A stretch of 64,000 nt of DNA from a virus, in IMG/VR virus record IMGVR_UViG_3300042519_001962, positions 1 to 64,000 of that record. The stretch is one strand, 5' to 3'. Numbering within the stretch: position 1 is the stretch's first letter; every line of letters starts with the position of its first letter. The translations under genes and the position numbers were made by a program. Of this stretch, positions 24,214 through 31,160 are shown one piece after another. The notes under the pieces were generated by a model. It had not been told where the DNA came from. It saw only the letters and a list, made by a program, of their open reading frames with translations, and did no database searches.

Positions 24214-24642
24214 TTAGATATTCGTATTTGAATTATGAATATCTAATTCGTTTTGAAGTTTCTCAACGTGCTCTTCGTATTGTTTAATGACTGCATCACG
24301 TTCGATTACATTCATTTCCACCTCTTTTACAGATACAACACTACCATATCTTTCAGTTTGTTTACCCTCAGAAACATCCATCTTTTTTAATTCTTTGATG
24401 ATTCCTTTGATTTCCGCCATTTGGAAGATTTTATCATACACCGGAGCGTTTGCTCTATGTAATCTTGCTTTCAATTGAACCAACTCATCGGTTAATTCAG
24501 CAATATCCTCTAATTTTTTCTTCACACTATATCTACGAGGATTCCCCTCTTCAATAGAGTTTTGTGTTTGTAGGATTCTATAACACTCTTTAATTTCTGC
24601 CACCAACTTATTTTTGGCTTTAAGGGCTTGCTTTACGTTCAT
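24214..24642 (-). CDS. Coiled-coil protein, DIP1984-like
   Basis: 142 aa, almost entirely helical with heptads. KQALKAKNKLVAEIKECYRI and LKARLHRANA resemble DIP1984/septicolysin-type proteins, which are also coiled coils of unknown function. The similarity is weak. Confidence 0.55.
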   Translation of the reverse strand: MNVKQALKAKNKLVAEIKECYRILQTQNSIEEGNPRRYSVKKKLEDIAELTDELVQLKARLHRANAPVYDKIFQMAEIKGIIKELKKMDVSEGKQTERYGSVVSVKEVEMNVIERDAVIKQYEEHVEKLQNELDIHNSNTNI

Positions 24643-24658
24643 TTTTTTATGATTTTAT

Positions 24659-25042
24659 TTATTGGTTTCTATACATTTTTACAAAATCCTCCAAATCGGA
24701 TTGAACTTTGTTAATCCTATCGAATGCGGCTTTAACCTCCACACCTGATACAATCTTATCTCTGAATTTATTTTCTAATTCATCAATTGTTCTTTTTAAT
24801 AATTCGATTTGAGATATTGTAAACTTTACTTCATCTGTTGATATCTTATTAACTCTATTAATCTCACCATCTATACGTTGATTAACTAACCTATCTCTGG
24901 ATGATATTTCCCTATCCAATTCATCAATTAAATCCTCCAATTGGTTGATTTCTTTTTGTAATTTTCTACCTTTATAAAAGCTAAAACCAAATAGACCTAT
25001 TGAAAATCCAAAACTCAGTAAAATTAAATTTGTGTAATCCAT
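24659..25042 (-). CDS. Membrane-anchored coiled-coil protein, 127 aa
   Basis: One N-terminal membrane span (residues 5-24, LILLSFGFSIGLFGFSF) and then a long charged coiled coil to residue 115. It follows tRNA-Ser with a 30-base gap, so it is probably expressed by read-through from the tRNA operon. Confidence 0.65.
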   Translation of the reverse strand: MDYTNLILLSFGFSIGLFGFSFYKGRKLQKEINQLEDLIDELDREISSRDRLVNQRIDGEINRVNKISTDEVKFTISQIELLKRTIDELENKFRDKIVSGVEVKAAFDRINKVQSDLEDFVKMYRNQ

Positions 25043-25072
25043 GCTATCTTAAATTAAATTATTAATATTTTG

Positions 25073-25158
25073 CGGAAAGAGTAGGATTCGAACCCACGAT
25101 ACCTTTCAGTATGCCGGTTTTCAAGACCGGTGCAATCGACCAACTCTGCCATCTTTCC
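25073..25158 (-). tRNA. tRNA-Ser(UGA)
   Basis: 86 nt with a long variable arm. The anticodon loop CTTGAAA gives UGA. Acceptor GGAAAGA pairs with TCTTTCC, discriminator G. CCA is not encoded (GCAAA follows). Confidence 0.92.
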
Positions 25159-25165
25159 TCTTTTG

Positions 25166-25237
25166 TAGTCCCACCGGGAATCGAACCCGACTTTTCAGGA
25201 TGAAAACCTGATGACCTAACCGATAGTCGATAGGACC
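25166..25237 (-). tRNA. tRNA-Glu(UUC)
   Basis: 72 nt. Loop TTTTCAT in a CAGG/CCTG stem gives UUC; acceptor GGTCCTA pairs with TGGGACT; discriminator A. This is the tRNA whose charged form is the substrate of glutamyl-tRNA reductase, also encoded here. CCA not encoded. Confidence 0.92.
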
Positions 25238-25379
25238 ATATAAATGTGAGCCAAACTTATGTACTTAGTGGGTGTACTCCGTTTATACTACTCTCACATT
25301 CAAATCAGTAGTGTGATGTTAATGGTTGAAAGATATTTACCTTCCTTTCGGCCTACCATCGTGGCCCATGCGTTTGTGG

Positions 25380-25452
25380 AGCGAATAGCAGGAATCGAAC
25401 CTGCATCTCCAACTTGGAAGGATGGAGTAATAAGCCATTATACGATATTCGC
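25380..25452 (-). tRNA. tRNA-Gly(UCC)
   Basis: 73 nt. Loop CTTCCAA gives UCC; acceptor GCGAATA pairs with TATTCGC. It is the only tRNA here followed directly by CCA. One T-T mismatch is in the anticodon stem. Confidence 0.9.
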
Positions 25453-25708
25453 TTATATACGATGAGAATACTCGTTTTAATGAACCAGCTTTATAAGGGT
25501 TATTGGTTGCCTTAATTTCCACTTCCTTTTGAGAAGTACCAATTCAATGTGGGTAAGTAATGTCCTACCACTCATAAAGTTACAAACTACTCTCTTTGTA
25601 GTCCACCTCTTCGAATCTGCCGACCCGATTAACACCTCGCGATGCTAGAAGTTTTTCGAAAGAATCACATTTCCCTTGAGAGGATTTGTGGCAGGGAACA
25701 GCTCCCTA

Positions 25709-26305
25709 CTATGTACACACCTTTCGTCTGCAACTGGTAACCTCTTTCTCTAGTTTGTTTTTTGATTTTGCGTCAATAGGCAAATTGAGTTTTGGTTTGT
25801 AGATAAATTCAAGTAGTGGATTACCACTAGCTCCGCCCCATTTTGAAGAACGGAATACTATACTACTCGATACGTTATCTCTAACGTCATACTTTAAGAT
25901 TACTTCAGTACCCACTCTTTGGTGAGAGGTAGGTAAGGATGATAACAACACCACTTGTACTTCATCATACCTTTCGGTTTTAAGTAACCTTTAATATTGA
26001 ATCACGCAATGATAAGGAGAGATTAAGTCCTCACTTCTTGCATTAATTCTATGGGTTATTTTTATTGGTGTTCCCACCTCAACTGAAGTATCTACAATAC
26101 CCCAGTCATCATTCCATTTCGCTACGGAGTTACCCTCACTACATTCAGGAACAATGATATCCCACTTGCCTACTCAAGCTCCATCCGAAGATGAAACCGC
26201 AAACCCCTCTAAACCAAAGAGATTCACTTTATCCTACTTTCGTAGTTTATTTAACGACCATAGGCGGCCGTTATACACTATGTAGAACAAGTCTACTATG
26301 TGCAA
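25709..26305 (-). pseudogene. Decayed gene with three in-frame stops
   Basis: One reading frame looks protein-like throughout but carries TAG (26234-26236), TGA (26174-26176) and TAA (25991-25993). Pieces such as KWNDDWGIVDTSVEVG and VGTEVILKYDVRDNVSSS read like a beta-rich protein. The last open part (25709-25954) could still make 81 residues. No suppressor tRNA is in the array. It is most simply a decayed gene, but a chance frame cannot be ruled out. Confidence 0.4.
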
Positions 26306-26319
26306 TATTTTCAATACTT

Positions 26320-26328
26320 TCAAAGAAC
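26320..26328 (-). promoter_or_regulatory. BoxA-like antitermination element
   Basis: GTTCTTTGA shortly downstream of a promoter. The same 9-mer recurs at 28564, 29027 and 31142, each time ahead of a stable RNA. Confidence 0.55.
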
Positions 26329-26341
26329 TAATTTTCTTTTT

Positions 26342-26373
26342 CAAAGATACGAATAATTTTTCAATTATCCTAA
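26342..26373 (-). promoter_or_regulatory. Promoter in the tRNA array
   Basis: TTAG-N20-TATCTTTG followed by a BoxA-like element. It would serve the spacer, tRNA-Gly, tRNA-Glu and tRNA-Ser. Confidence 0.7.
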
Positions 26374-26407
26374 TCTTTTTTTAATTATTTTTCAATAATT
26401 TATTTAG

Positions 26408-26480
26408 TTGCGGGAGAGGGAATCGAACCCCCGACCTCAAGGTTATGAGCCTTGCGAGCTACCGCTGCTACTATCCCGCT
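26408..26480 (-). tRNA. tRNA-Met(CAU), initiator-like
   Basis: 73 nt. Loop CTCATAA gives CAU. The first base pair is A1-A72, unpaired as in initiator tRNAs, and the GGTAGCTCG segment is typical of tRNA-fMet, but the anticodon stem lacks the three G-C pairs of initiators. Initiator status is therefore tentative. Confidence 0.75.
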
Positions 26481-26529
26481 ATATATGTTTAAGAACTTAA
26501 TTTTCAACTTCTATGTATATAAGTATATA

Positions 26530-26561
26530 CAAATATACCAAAACGTAAAAAAAATCGAAAA
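26530..26561 (-). promoter_or_regulatory. Possible promoter before tRNA-Met
   Basis: A perfect TATATTTG box with only TTTT at the expected -33 position. Confidence 0.4.
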
Positions 26562-26581
26562 ATAATTTAATTTTTTTATTG

Positions 26582-26655
26582 TGGACCAGAATGGATTCGA
26601 ACCATTGACCTACGCATTATGAGTGCGGTGCTCTAACCAACTGAGCTACAAGTCC
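26582..26655 (-). tRNA. tRNA-Met(CAU) or tRNA-Ile2
   Basis: 74 nt, canonical D and T arms, loop CTCATAA with CAU anticodon. Elongator Met or lysidine-modified Ile cannot be told apart by eye. Confidence 0.88.
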
Positions 26656-26790
26656 AAAACGAGAGAGGGTTCGGGTCTTTCAAGGTTTCTGATTAAGTGC
26701 AATGAGTGACGTCTTTCTACTATAAACCTTTTTTCGAAAATTAATACACTCTACCTCTTAATTACAGCTTCACTCCCTCTCTATTTTTTA

Positions 26791-26976
26791 CTACTTTGCG
26801 TCTGCTTCAGTAGTAATTTCTGCTACAGTTGAATCAGTTGCGATTACAGCTGATGAATCCGTTGCTACTGCAGTTGAGTCTGTTGTTGACGTTTCTGTGT
26901 TTGATTGTTTGTTTCCACAAGATGCCATAACTACCGTTACTGCTACTACTGTTAAAATTGCCATTACTTTTTTCAT
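26791..26976 (-). CDS. Small lipoprotein, 61 aa
   Basis: MKKVMAILTVVAVTVVMASC is a lipoprotein signal with the acylated Cys at residue 20 (lipobox VMAS-C), followed by a Ser/Thr/Asp-rich mature part. The Met at 26976 is used because it starts the signal peptide. A phage lipoprotein on the cell surface could serve superinfection exclusion. It is isolated within the tRNA array. Confidence 0.75.
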   Translation of the reverse strand: MKKVMAILTVVAVTVVMASCGNKQSNTETSTTDSTAVATDSSAVIATDSTVAEITTEADAK

Positions 26977-27034
26977 AACTTTTGTTTTAATTGTTTTAAA
27001 TTGATAAATAAACATAGGAACCTACCTATATTTG

Positions 27035-27129
27035 TAATCATAATTGGATTCGAACCAATTCCAGCTTTACAATAAAGAACCTTTCGATTCAACCTTTGTG
27101 AGGTGCCGCCAACCAATGGCCTTATGATT
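27035..27129 (-). tRNA. tRNA-like gene, broken anticodon arm
   Basis: 95 nt. The acceptor (AATCATA with TATGATT), D arm and T arm are complete, but the region between them contains hairpins GAATC-GAAA-GGTTC and CTTTA-TTG-TAAAG in place of a normal anticodon stem. An intron, an unusual type II tRNA or a pseudo-tRNA are all possible. It starts about 10 bases after its own promoter. Confidence 0.55.
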
Positions 27130-27145
27130 ATTTAAATGAACTATA

Positions 27146-27177
27146 CAAATATACGAAATGTTTTTCACAATTCCAAA
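27146..27177 (-). promoter_or_regulatory. Promoter in the tRNA array
   Basis: TTTG-N20-TATATTTG, 17 bases ahead of the tRNA-like gene at 27035-27129. Confidence 0.75.
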
Positions 27178-27197
27178 TATTTTTTCATTTATTTTTG

Positions 27198-27271
27198 TGG
27201 AGGATATCGGAGTCGAACCGATGACCCCCTGCGTGCAAGGCAGGTGCTCTAGCCAGCTGAGCTAATCCCCC
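27198..27271 (-). tRNA. tRNA-Ala(UGC)
   Basis: 74 nt. Loop CTTGCAC gives UGC; acceptor GGGGGAT pairs with ATCCTCC (one G-U). CCA not encoded. Confidence 0.93.
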
Positions 27272-27274
27272 ATT

Positions 27275-27366
27275 AATCACATCGTACCGGCATTCTGGTT
27301 CTCGCTAACAGAAATTCCATCTCATTTAACCCAGTCTGTGCGATGTGGGTACCGGAGGATGTGATT
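27275..27366 (-). repeat. Inverted repeat enclosing a tRNA spacer
   Basis: AATCACATC (27275-27283) and GATGTGATT (27358-27366) are perfect complements, with a second pair of CCGG boxes just inside. The spacer RNA between tRNA-Ala and the tRNA-like element could fold as one long stem for processing. Confidence 0.5.
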
Positions 27367-27368
27367 TG

Positions 27369-27447
27369 TAGTCAGAGCCGGATTCGAACCGGATAAGCAA
27401 CCACTTTATTGGATTCGGGAACCGTCCCTCATTACGCCCATCTGACC
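27369..27447 (-). tRNA. tRNA-like gene, degenerate anticodon arm
   Basis: 79 nt. Acceptor GGTCAGA pairs with TCTGACT and the T arm is good. The best anticodon arm (AATCC/TGGTT) has a mismatch and a loop AATAAAG without the universal T33, so no anticodon is assigned. Probably a tRNA relic or a processing decoy. Confidence 0.5.
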
Positions 27448-27522
27448 ATTTTAAACATCCAGTCTGACCTTCCAGACAGTACAAGTCGGTATTAATTTCA
27501 CGTGCCGTTTTGTAGTGAATGT

Positions 27523-27765
27523 TTAATATCCTATTTGTTCTTTAATCTCCCATTGCTTTTCAATAGAAATTCTTTCAATTCTCTCTACTGGTACAAACCC
27601 ATCCAATCCCTTATCTTTAACATCTTCAAAATGTTCGATAGTATCTAAACGAAATCCGAACTTATATCTGATGTATTGGAACTTTTCACCATCCCAATAT
27701 GCAGTATGGTTATTTCTGCAAAATCCATTGTACCAACCTTCTTTCATTTCAATTTTTGGTATCAT
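27523..27765 (-). CDS. Hypothetical protein, 80 aa
   Basis: Trp/Tyr-rich N-terminal half (EGWYNGFCRNNHTAYWDGE) that could be a small beta domain, and a charged helical C-terminus. It lies between two tRNA genes. Function unknown. Confidence 0.65.
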   Translation of the reverse strand: MIPKIEMKEGWYNGFCRNNHTAYWDGEKFQYIRYKFGFRLDTIEHFEDVKDKGLDGFVPVERIERISIEKQWEIKEQIGY

Positions 27766-27779
27766 ACTTTTTGTTTTAG

Positions 27780-27853
27780 TGAACCCATCAGGAATCGAAC
27801 CTGAAACCTACACATTAGAAGTGTGTTGCTCTATCCAATTGAGCTATGGGTCC
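27780..27853 (-). tRNA. tRNA-Arg(UCU)
   Basis: 74 nt. Loop CTTCTAA gives UCU; acceptor GGACCCA pairs with TGGGTTC. Confidence 0.93.
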
Positions 27854-28067
27854 AAATTCACACTCTATTTTATCCAACTACAAGTGTGGTGGTTGTCCCC
27901 ATAGCGGGCCCATTGGGCCTTTGATTGGGTTAGGAATAAACCAATTAAACTCTTTCGGAGCAGATGGTTAATCTGGATAGAGCCTTTCCCTATCAGAAGT
28001 CCCATATGGCCATCACACCACTTCTCATCATATTGGACATACTATCCGTTGTATGTTACGGAACGTG

Positions 28068-28139
28068 CGGTCTCACCGGGAATCGAACCCGGCATACCGC
28101 CGTGACAGGGCGGCGTTATAGCCGATTAACTATGGGACC
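28068..28139 (-). tRNA. tRNA-Asp(GUC)
   Basis: 72 nt. Loop CTGTCAC in a CCGCC/GGCGG stem gives GUC. Discriminator G. Confidence 0.93.
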
Positions 28140-28225
28140 AAAAGTGATAGGTGACCCTCCTATCGTGAAATGATATATCATTTCTTTTCTTTATAGAATC
28201 CGAAGATACTGTAGGAACATTTTTG

Positions 28226-28298
28226 AGCCTCCGGTCGGGCTCGAACCAACCACCTGCTGATTACAAATCAGCTGCTCTACCAAATGAGCTACGGAGGC
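28226..28298 (-). tRNA. tRNA-Thr(UGU)
   Basis: 73 nt. Loop TTTGTAA in a GCTGA/TCAGC stem gives UGU; acceptor GCCTCCG pairs with CGGAGGC. Confidence 0.93.
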
Positions 28299-28459
28299 AA
28301 AATTAGGAAAGCTACCTGATATCTTTACAGCCGAATTAGGTACGGATTTCTACATTTAGAATGTTCCTCAAATTCAAACCCCTTTTATGTCCGTACTATG
28401 TGGAGGATAAAAAACCACATTAGTTGATAAAAAATGAATTCTTCACCTCTTTCCTATTG

Positions 28460-28544
28460 TACCGATGGGCGGACTCGAACCGCCACGAGCATTACTACCC
28501 AAGGGATTTTAAGTCCCTCGTGTCTACCATTTCACCACATCGGC
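28460..28544 (-). tRNA. tRNA-Leu(UAA)
   Basis: 85 nt with a variable arm. Loop CTTAAAA gives UAA. It is the first RNA behind promoter 28596-28627 and its BoxA-like element. Confidence 0.92.
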
Positions 28545-28563
28545 ATTTTAGATTTTCAACATG

Positions 28564-28572
28564 TCAAAGAAC
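28564..28572 (-). promoter_or_regulatory. BoxA-like antitermination element
   Basis: GTTCTTTGA between promoter 28596-28627 and tRNA-Leu(UAA). Confidence 0.55.
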
Positions 28573-28595
28573 AAAACTGTCTCTCTTTTACTATG

Positions 28596-28627
28596 TAAAG
28601 ATACAACATAATTTTGAATTATACAAG
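28596..28627 (-). promoter_or_regulatory. Promoter in the tRNA array
   Basis: CTTG-N20-TATCTTTA immediately downstream of the tmRNA 3' end; it starts a new tRNA transcript. Confidence 0.8.
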
Positions 28628-28654
28628 CTTTTTTAAAAACTTTTATAATTTTTG

Positions 28655-29021
28655 TGGAGGTGGCGAGAGTCGAACTCGCGTCCAAATACGGATTTAATAA
28701 ACATCATTCACAAGCTTAGTACATTTTTCTTAATGTACAAAATAGATAAAGATTTATACATTCATTATCATTAATGTTTCCAACTCGATTTCGGGTTCAG
28801 TTGGGTTCCACCTGAGTTCACATTCTATTTTAAGTCCCACGATGTGTGCGGGAGGGATTATGCTGCTACAGCGTAATCGGCACCAACGAAAGACATAGCA
28901 TCTTCGAAGGTCATTGTAGATAATTCTACTGCGTTTATTGTTCGATAGGTATTTACGGATTTCCATCTAACCCGGCTTGCAACTTACCAATTCATCGTAC
29001 CTGTCAAAACCAGGCACCCCC
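28655..29021 (-). ncRNA. ssrA: Transfer-messenger RNA
   Basis: A one-piece tmRNA of 367 nt. The 5' end GGGGGTGCCTGGTTTTGACA and the 3' end with GTTCGACTCTCGCCACCTCC form the tRNA-like domain (GGGGGTG with CACCTCC). An open tag (28861-28926) is preceded by AGTA, reads Glu-Leu-Ser-Thr at the resume point and ends DYAVAA before TAA (28858-28860). The tag is 22 residues, longer than the usual 8-15, and the AVAA end is close to the ALAA degradation signal. tmRNA with SmpB rescues stalled ribosomes and tags the product. The CCA is not encoded. It has its own promoter and a BoxA-like leader. Confidence 0.93.
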
Positions 29022-29026
29022 ATAAA

Positions 29027-29035
29027 TCAAAGAAC
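29027..29035 (-). promoter_or_regulatory. BoxA-like antitermination element
   Basis: GTTCTTTGA six bases before the mature tmRNA end. Confidence 0.55.
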
Positions 29036-29053
29036 TTATCTTTTTTGATACTT

Positions 29054-29085
29054 CAAATATACAAAATCTTTTTGGTATTTCCAAA
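29054..29085 (-). promoter_or_regulatory. ssrA: Promoter of tmRNA
   Basis: TTTG-N20-TATATTTG, about 26 bases upstream of the tmRNA start. Confidence 0.82.
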
Positions 29086-29104
29086 TTTAATTTCAATTAT
29101 TTTG

Positions 29105-29178
29105 TGACCCCGAATGGATTCGAACCATTGACTCCCTCATTAAAAGTGAGGTGCTCTAACCAACTGAGCTACGAGGTC
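29105..29178 (-). tRNA. tRNA-Lys(UUU)
   Basis: 74 nt. Loop CTTTTAA in a CTCA/TGAG stem gives UUU; acceptor GACCTCG pairs with CGGGGTC. Confidence 0.93.
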
Positions 29179-29184
29179 ATTCTG

Positions 29185-29254
29185 AGGTTAAGGTTGGAAT
29201 CGAACCAACTCCGTAGATTTTGCAGACCTACCGGCCTCCAAGACCATCCTAACC
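29185..29254 (-). tRNA. tRNA-Cys(GCA)
   Basis: 70 nt. Loop CTGCAAA in a TAGGT/ATCTA stem gives GCA; acceptor GGTTAGG pairs with CTTAACC; discriminator T. Confidence 0.9.
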
Positions 29255-29258
29255 ATTC

Positions 29259-29711
29259 CTATCTACAAGTGTAATCTGCTGCCCTTGTTGCGATTTGCAT
29301 ATCAGGTTTAAGATTAACTTCATATCCTAATGAGTTTGCCCAACCCTTTGTAGATTGTACTAACTTAGAAGAGTAATGCTTTTCATTTAAGTTGTAATCT
29401 AAATCAATCTGAATAGTTACACCTAAGTTACTCCTTAACCATTCAGCCACTTCAATAGAATATTCAGTTTCTTTCCACAATCTTGTCCACTTATCTAAAA
29501 TCTTATCTACTTTTAGTTTGTGATTAATATAGTGTACACCTGTATTACCATACCTATACGCAATTACAATTGAATATGATGTACAATCTGATAAGTTTTG
29601 AGAATCACACCCAATATGAATATCCGCATGTGGACATTCTTTTAATATATCAATCGTATGTTGTACGATATCTACCACTTCCCCATTTACTTTTCTAAAA
29701 ACTTTTACCAT
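29259..29711 (-). CDS. RNase H-like protein, YkuK/DUF458 type
   Basis: 150 aa. IHIGCDSQ near residue 32, YSIVIAYRY, IQIDLDYN and a C-terminal ATRAADYTCR fit the YkuK-like (DUF458) branch of the RNase H fold, with Asp residues on the first and fourth strands. It is embedded between tRNA-Cys and tRNA-Phe, so an RNA-processing or RNA-degrading role is tempting, but the family has no proven activity. Confidence 0.75.
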   Translation of the reverse strand: MVKVFRKVNGEVVDIVQHTIDILKECPHADIHIGCDSQNLSDCTSYSIVIAYRYGNTGVHYINHKLKVDKILDKWTRLWKETEYSIEVAEWLRSNLGVTIQIDLDYNLNEKHYSSKLVQSTKGWANSLGYEVNLKPDMQIATRAADYTCR

Positions 29712-29737
29712 TACTATTAATATTAATTATTAAATTG

Positions 29738-29810
29738 TGGAGGTGAGTGGAATCGAACCACTTCCTCTGGATTTTCAGTCCAGCGCTTCTACCAAGTTAG
29801 CTTCACCTCC
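29738..29810 (-). tRNA. tRNA-Phe(GAA)
   Basis: 73 nt. Loop CTGAAAA in a CTGGA/TCCAG stem gives GAA; acceptor GGAGGTG pairs with CACCTCC. Confidence 0.93.
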
Positions 29811-29815
29811 TTTTG

Positions 29816-29886
29816 CACGGGTAGAAAGATTCGAACTTCCATCTAAGCTTTTGGAGAGCCGTATGCTACCATTGCACCATACCCGT
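29816..29886 (-). tRNA. tRNA-Trp(CCA)
   Basis: 71 nt. Loop CTCCAAA gives CCA; acceptor ACGGGTA pairs with TACCCGT; discriminator G as in bacterial tRNA-Trp. Confidence 0.92.
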
Positions 29887-29892
29887 ATTTTG

Positions 29893-29964
29893 TACACTTA
29901 GAGAGATTCGAACTCCCATTATCCGGTTCGTAGCCGGAGGTTCTATCCGTTGAACTATAAGTGC
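29893..29964 (-). tRNA. tRNA-Arg(ACG)
   Basis: 72 nt. Loop CTACGAA in a TCCGG/CCGGA stem gives ACG, which needs A-to-I editing by host TadA to read all CGN codons. Confidence 0.93.
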
Positions 29965-29968
29965 ATTG

Positions 29969-30050
29969 TACCCAAGGAGAGACTCGAACTCTCAAGCCTT
30001 TCGGCCACGGTTTCTAAGACCGCTGTGTCTACCAATTCCACCACTCGGGC
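29969..30050 (-). tRNA. tRNA-Leu(UAG)
   Basis: 82 nt with a variable arm. Loop CTTAGAA gives UAG; acceptor GCCCGAG pairs with CTTGGGT. Confidence 0.93.
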
Positions 30051-30057
30051 ATTGTTG

Positions 30058-30131
30058 GGTGATTAATGGGATTCGAACCCATCCTATCAGAATCACAATC
30101 TGACGTGCTAACCGCTAACACTATAAACACC
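30058..30131 (-). tRNA. tRNA-His(GUG)
   Basis: 74 nt including the extra G-1 paired with C73. Loop TTGTGAT gives GUG. One T-T mismatch is in the acceptor stem. Confidence 0.9.
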
Positions 30132-30198
30132 ATGTTGTGTATAATATATTATCCATTTACCCCATATATCTGAGTTTTATATAATATATTGTACATTG

Positions 30199-30268
30199 TT
30201 GTGTGTATGAGGTTCGAACTCATTTGGTCATCCTTATGAGAGATAACTCTTTTCCACTAAGCCACACA
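30199..30268 (-). tRNA. tRNA-Met/Ile(CAU), short
   Basis: 70 nt with loop CTCATAA. The D arm is weak and the last acceptor pair is G-A, so this third CAU tRNA may be an Ile2 species or a declining copy. Confidence 0.7.
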
Positions 30269-30456
30269 ATTTAAAAGAAGTATAACCAGAATTTTGTGTA
30301 AACCTATCATTTGTCTTTTTGCCCCAACCTTGTCCGAATTGCTCACCTTCATAGACTATTTTGGGTTGCATCCTCAGTAGTAAAACGAATTTCTTCTCCT
30401 ACTTTAAGCAATGATGTTCTGAGTTTCCTCTCCGTAGAGCGATAGGAACTTCTTTG

Positions 30457-30544
30457 CGGAGAGTATAGGATTCGAACCTATGGAACCCTTACGAGTTCAA
30501 CACCTTAGCAGGGTGCCGCTTTAAACCAACTCAGCCAACTATCC
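30457..30544 (-). tRNA. tRNA-Ser(GCU)
   Basis: 88 nt with a long variable arm. Loop CTGCTAA in a CACC/GGTG stem gives GCU. One acceptor mismatch. Confidence 0.9.
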
Positions 30545-30549
30545 AATTG

Positions 30550-30623
30550 TTGGTAATATAGGAATCGAACCTATAACCTTTCGCGTATCAGGCGAATGCT
30601 CTAACCAATTGAGCTAATTACCA
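30550..30623 (-). tRNA. tRNA-Ile(GAU)
   Basis: 74 nt. Loop CTGATAC in a TTCGC/GCGAA stem gives GAU; acceptor TGGTAAT pairs with ATTACCA. Confidence 0.93.
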
Positions 30624-30701
30624 ATAAGTTGCAGGATATCGCTTAACCTGCGGTGTTGATATCATTACACACCTTTGATGTTACCACCAGCGATTTTTTT
30701 G

Positions 30702-30785
30702 TGGGAGCAGAAGGATTCGAACCTACTACCTATGCGGGTTACCAGATTTACAGTCTGGCGCCTAACCAATTCGTGCGTTACTCCC
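30702..30785 (-). tRNA. tRNA-Tyr(GUA)
   Basis: 84 nt with a long variable arm. Loop CTGTAAA in a CCAGA/TCTGG stem gives GUA. Confidence 0.93.
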
Positions 30786-30891
30786 AATGGCGTTCCATAT
30801 TACTCACATCTGATAACCATATTGGGTTACCCACTTAATCTTACAACAGCTTTAAACTGAGAGATTGTAAGAATGTGTATGGAACATTTTG

Positions 30892-30965
30892 TAGAAGATA
30901 TAGGATTCGAACCTATGACCCTTTGGATGTAAACCAAATGCTCTAACCAACTGAGCTAATCTTCT
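30892..30965 (-). tRNA. tRNA-Val(UAC)
   Basis: 74 nt. Loop TTTACAT in a TTTGG/CCAAA stem gives UAC; acceptor AGAAGAT pairs with ATCTTCT. Confidence 0.92.
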
Positions 30966-30970
30966 ATTTG

Positions 30971-31046
30971 TCTAGATGGTAGGATTCGAACCTACGTGCT
31001 CTCGCGTCCAAGGCGAGCGAGAAAAACCTGACTCCTCTACATCTAG
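30971..31046 (-). tRNA. tRNA-Pro(UGG)
   Basis: 76 nt. Loop CTTGGAC in a CTCGC/GCGAG stem gives UGG. The D loop is T-rich and unusual. Confidence 0.9.
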
Positions 31047-31052
31047 TTATTG

Positions 31053-31123
31053 TTATCCCTCGAGGACTCGAACCTCGACTGCCTGAATCAAAGTCAGGTG
31101 TCCTGCCATTAGACCAAAGGATA
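31053..31123 (-). tRNA. tRNA-Gln(UUG)
   Basis: 71 nt. Loop CTTTGAT in a CCTGA/TCAGG stem gives UUG; acceptor TATCCTT pairs with AGGGATA. Confidence 0.92.
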
Positions 31124-31141
31124 ATTTGTGTTACCAATATT

Positions 31142-31150
31142 TCAAAGAAC
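31142..31150 (-). promoter_or_regulatory. BoxA-like antitermination element
   Basis: GTTCTTTGA between tRNA-Asn and tRNA-Gln, without a visible promoter of its own. Confidence 0.5.
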
Positions 31151-31160
31151 TATACTTTTG

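Larger units (their letters stand above)
25453..26340 (-). other. Long spacer in the tRNA array
   Basis: No intact gene. It contains the interrupted frame described at 25709-26305 and, at about 25600-25625, a sequence (GGTGGACTACAAAG with a T-arm-like GATTCGAAG) that resembles the 3' end of the phage tRNA-Glu. A transcript from promoter 26342-26373 would cross the whole segment. Confidence 0.4.

Noticed and set aside
25709-26305. Stop-codon readthrough or an alternative genetic code
   Set aside because: Three different stops occur in one frame, all other genes use all three stops normally, and no suppressor tRNA is in the array.
25453-26340. A group I intron or RNase P RNA in the long tRNA spacer
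   Set aside because: I could not find the conserved core segments of either RNA; a covariance-model search would decide.
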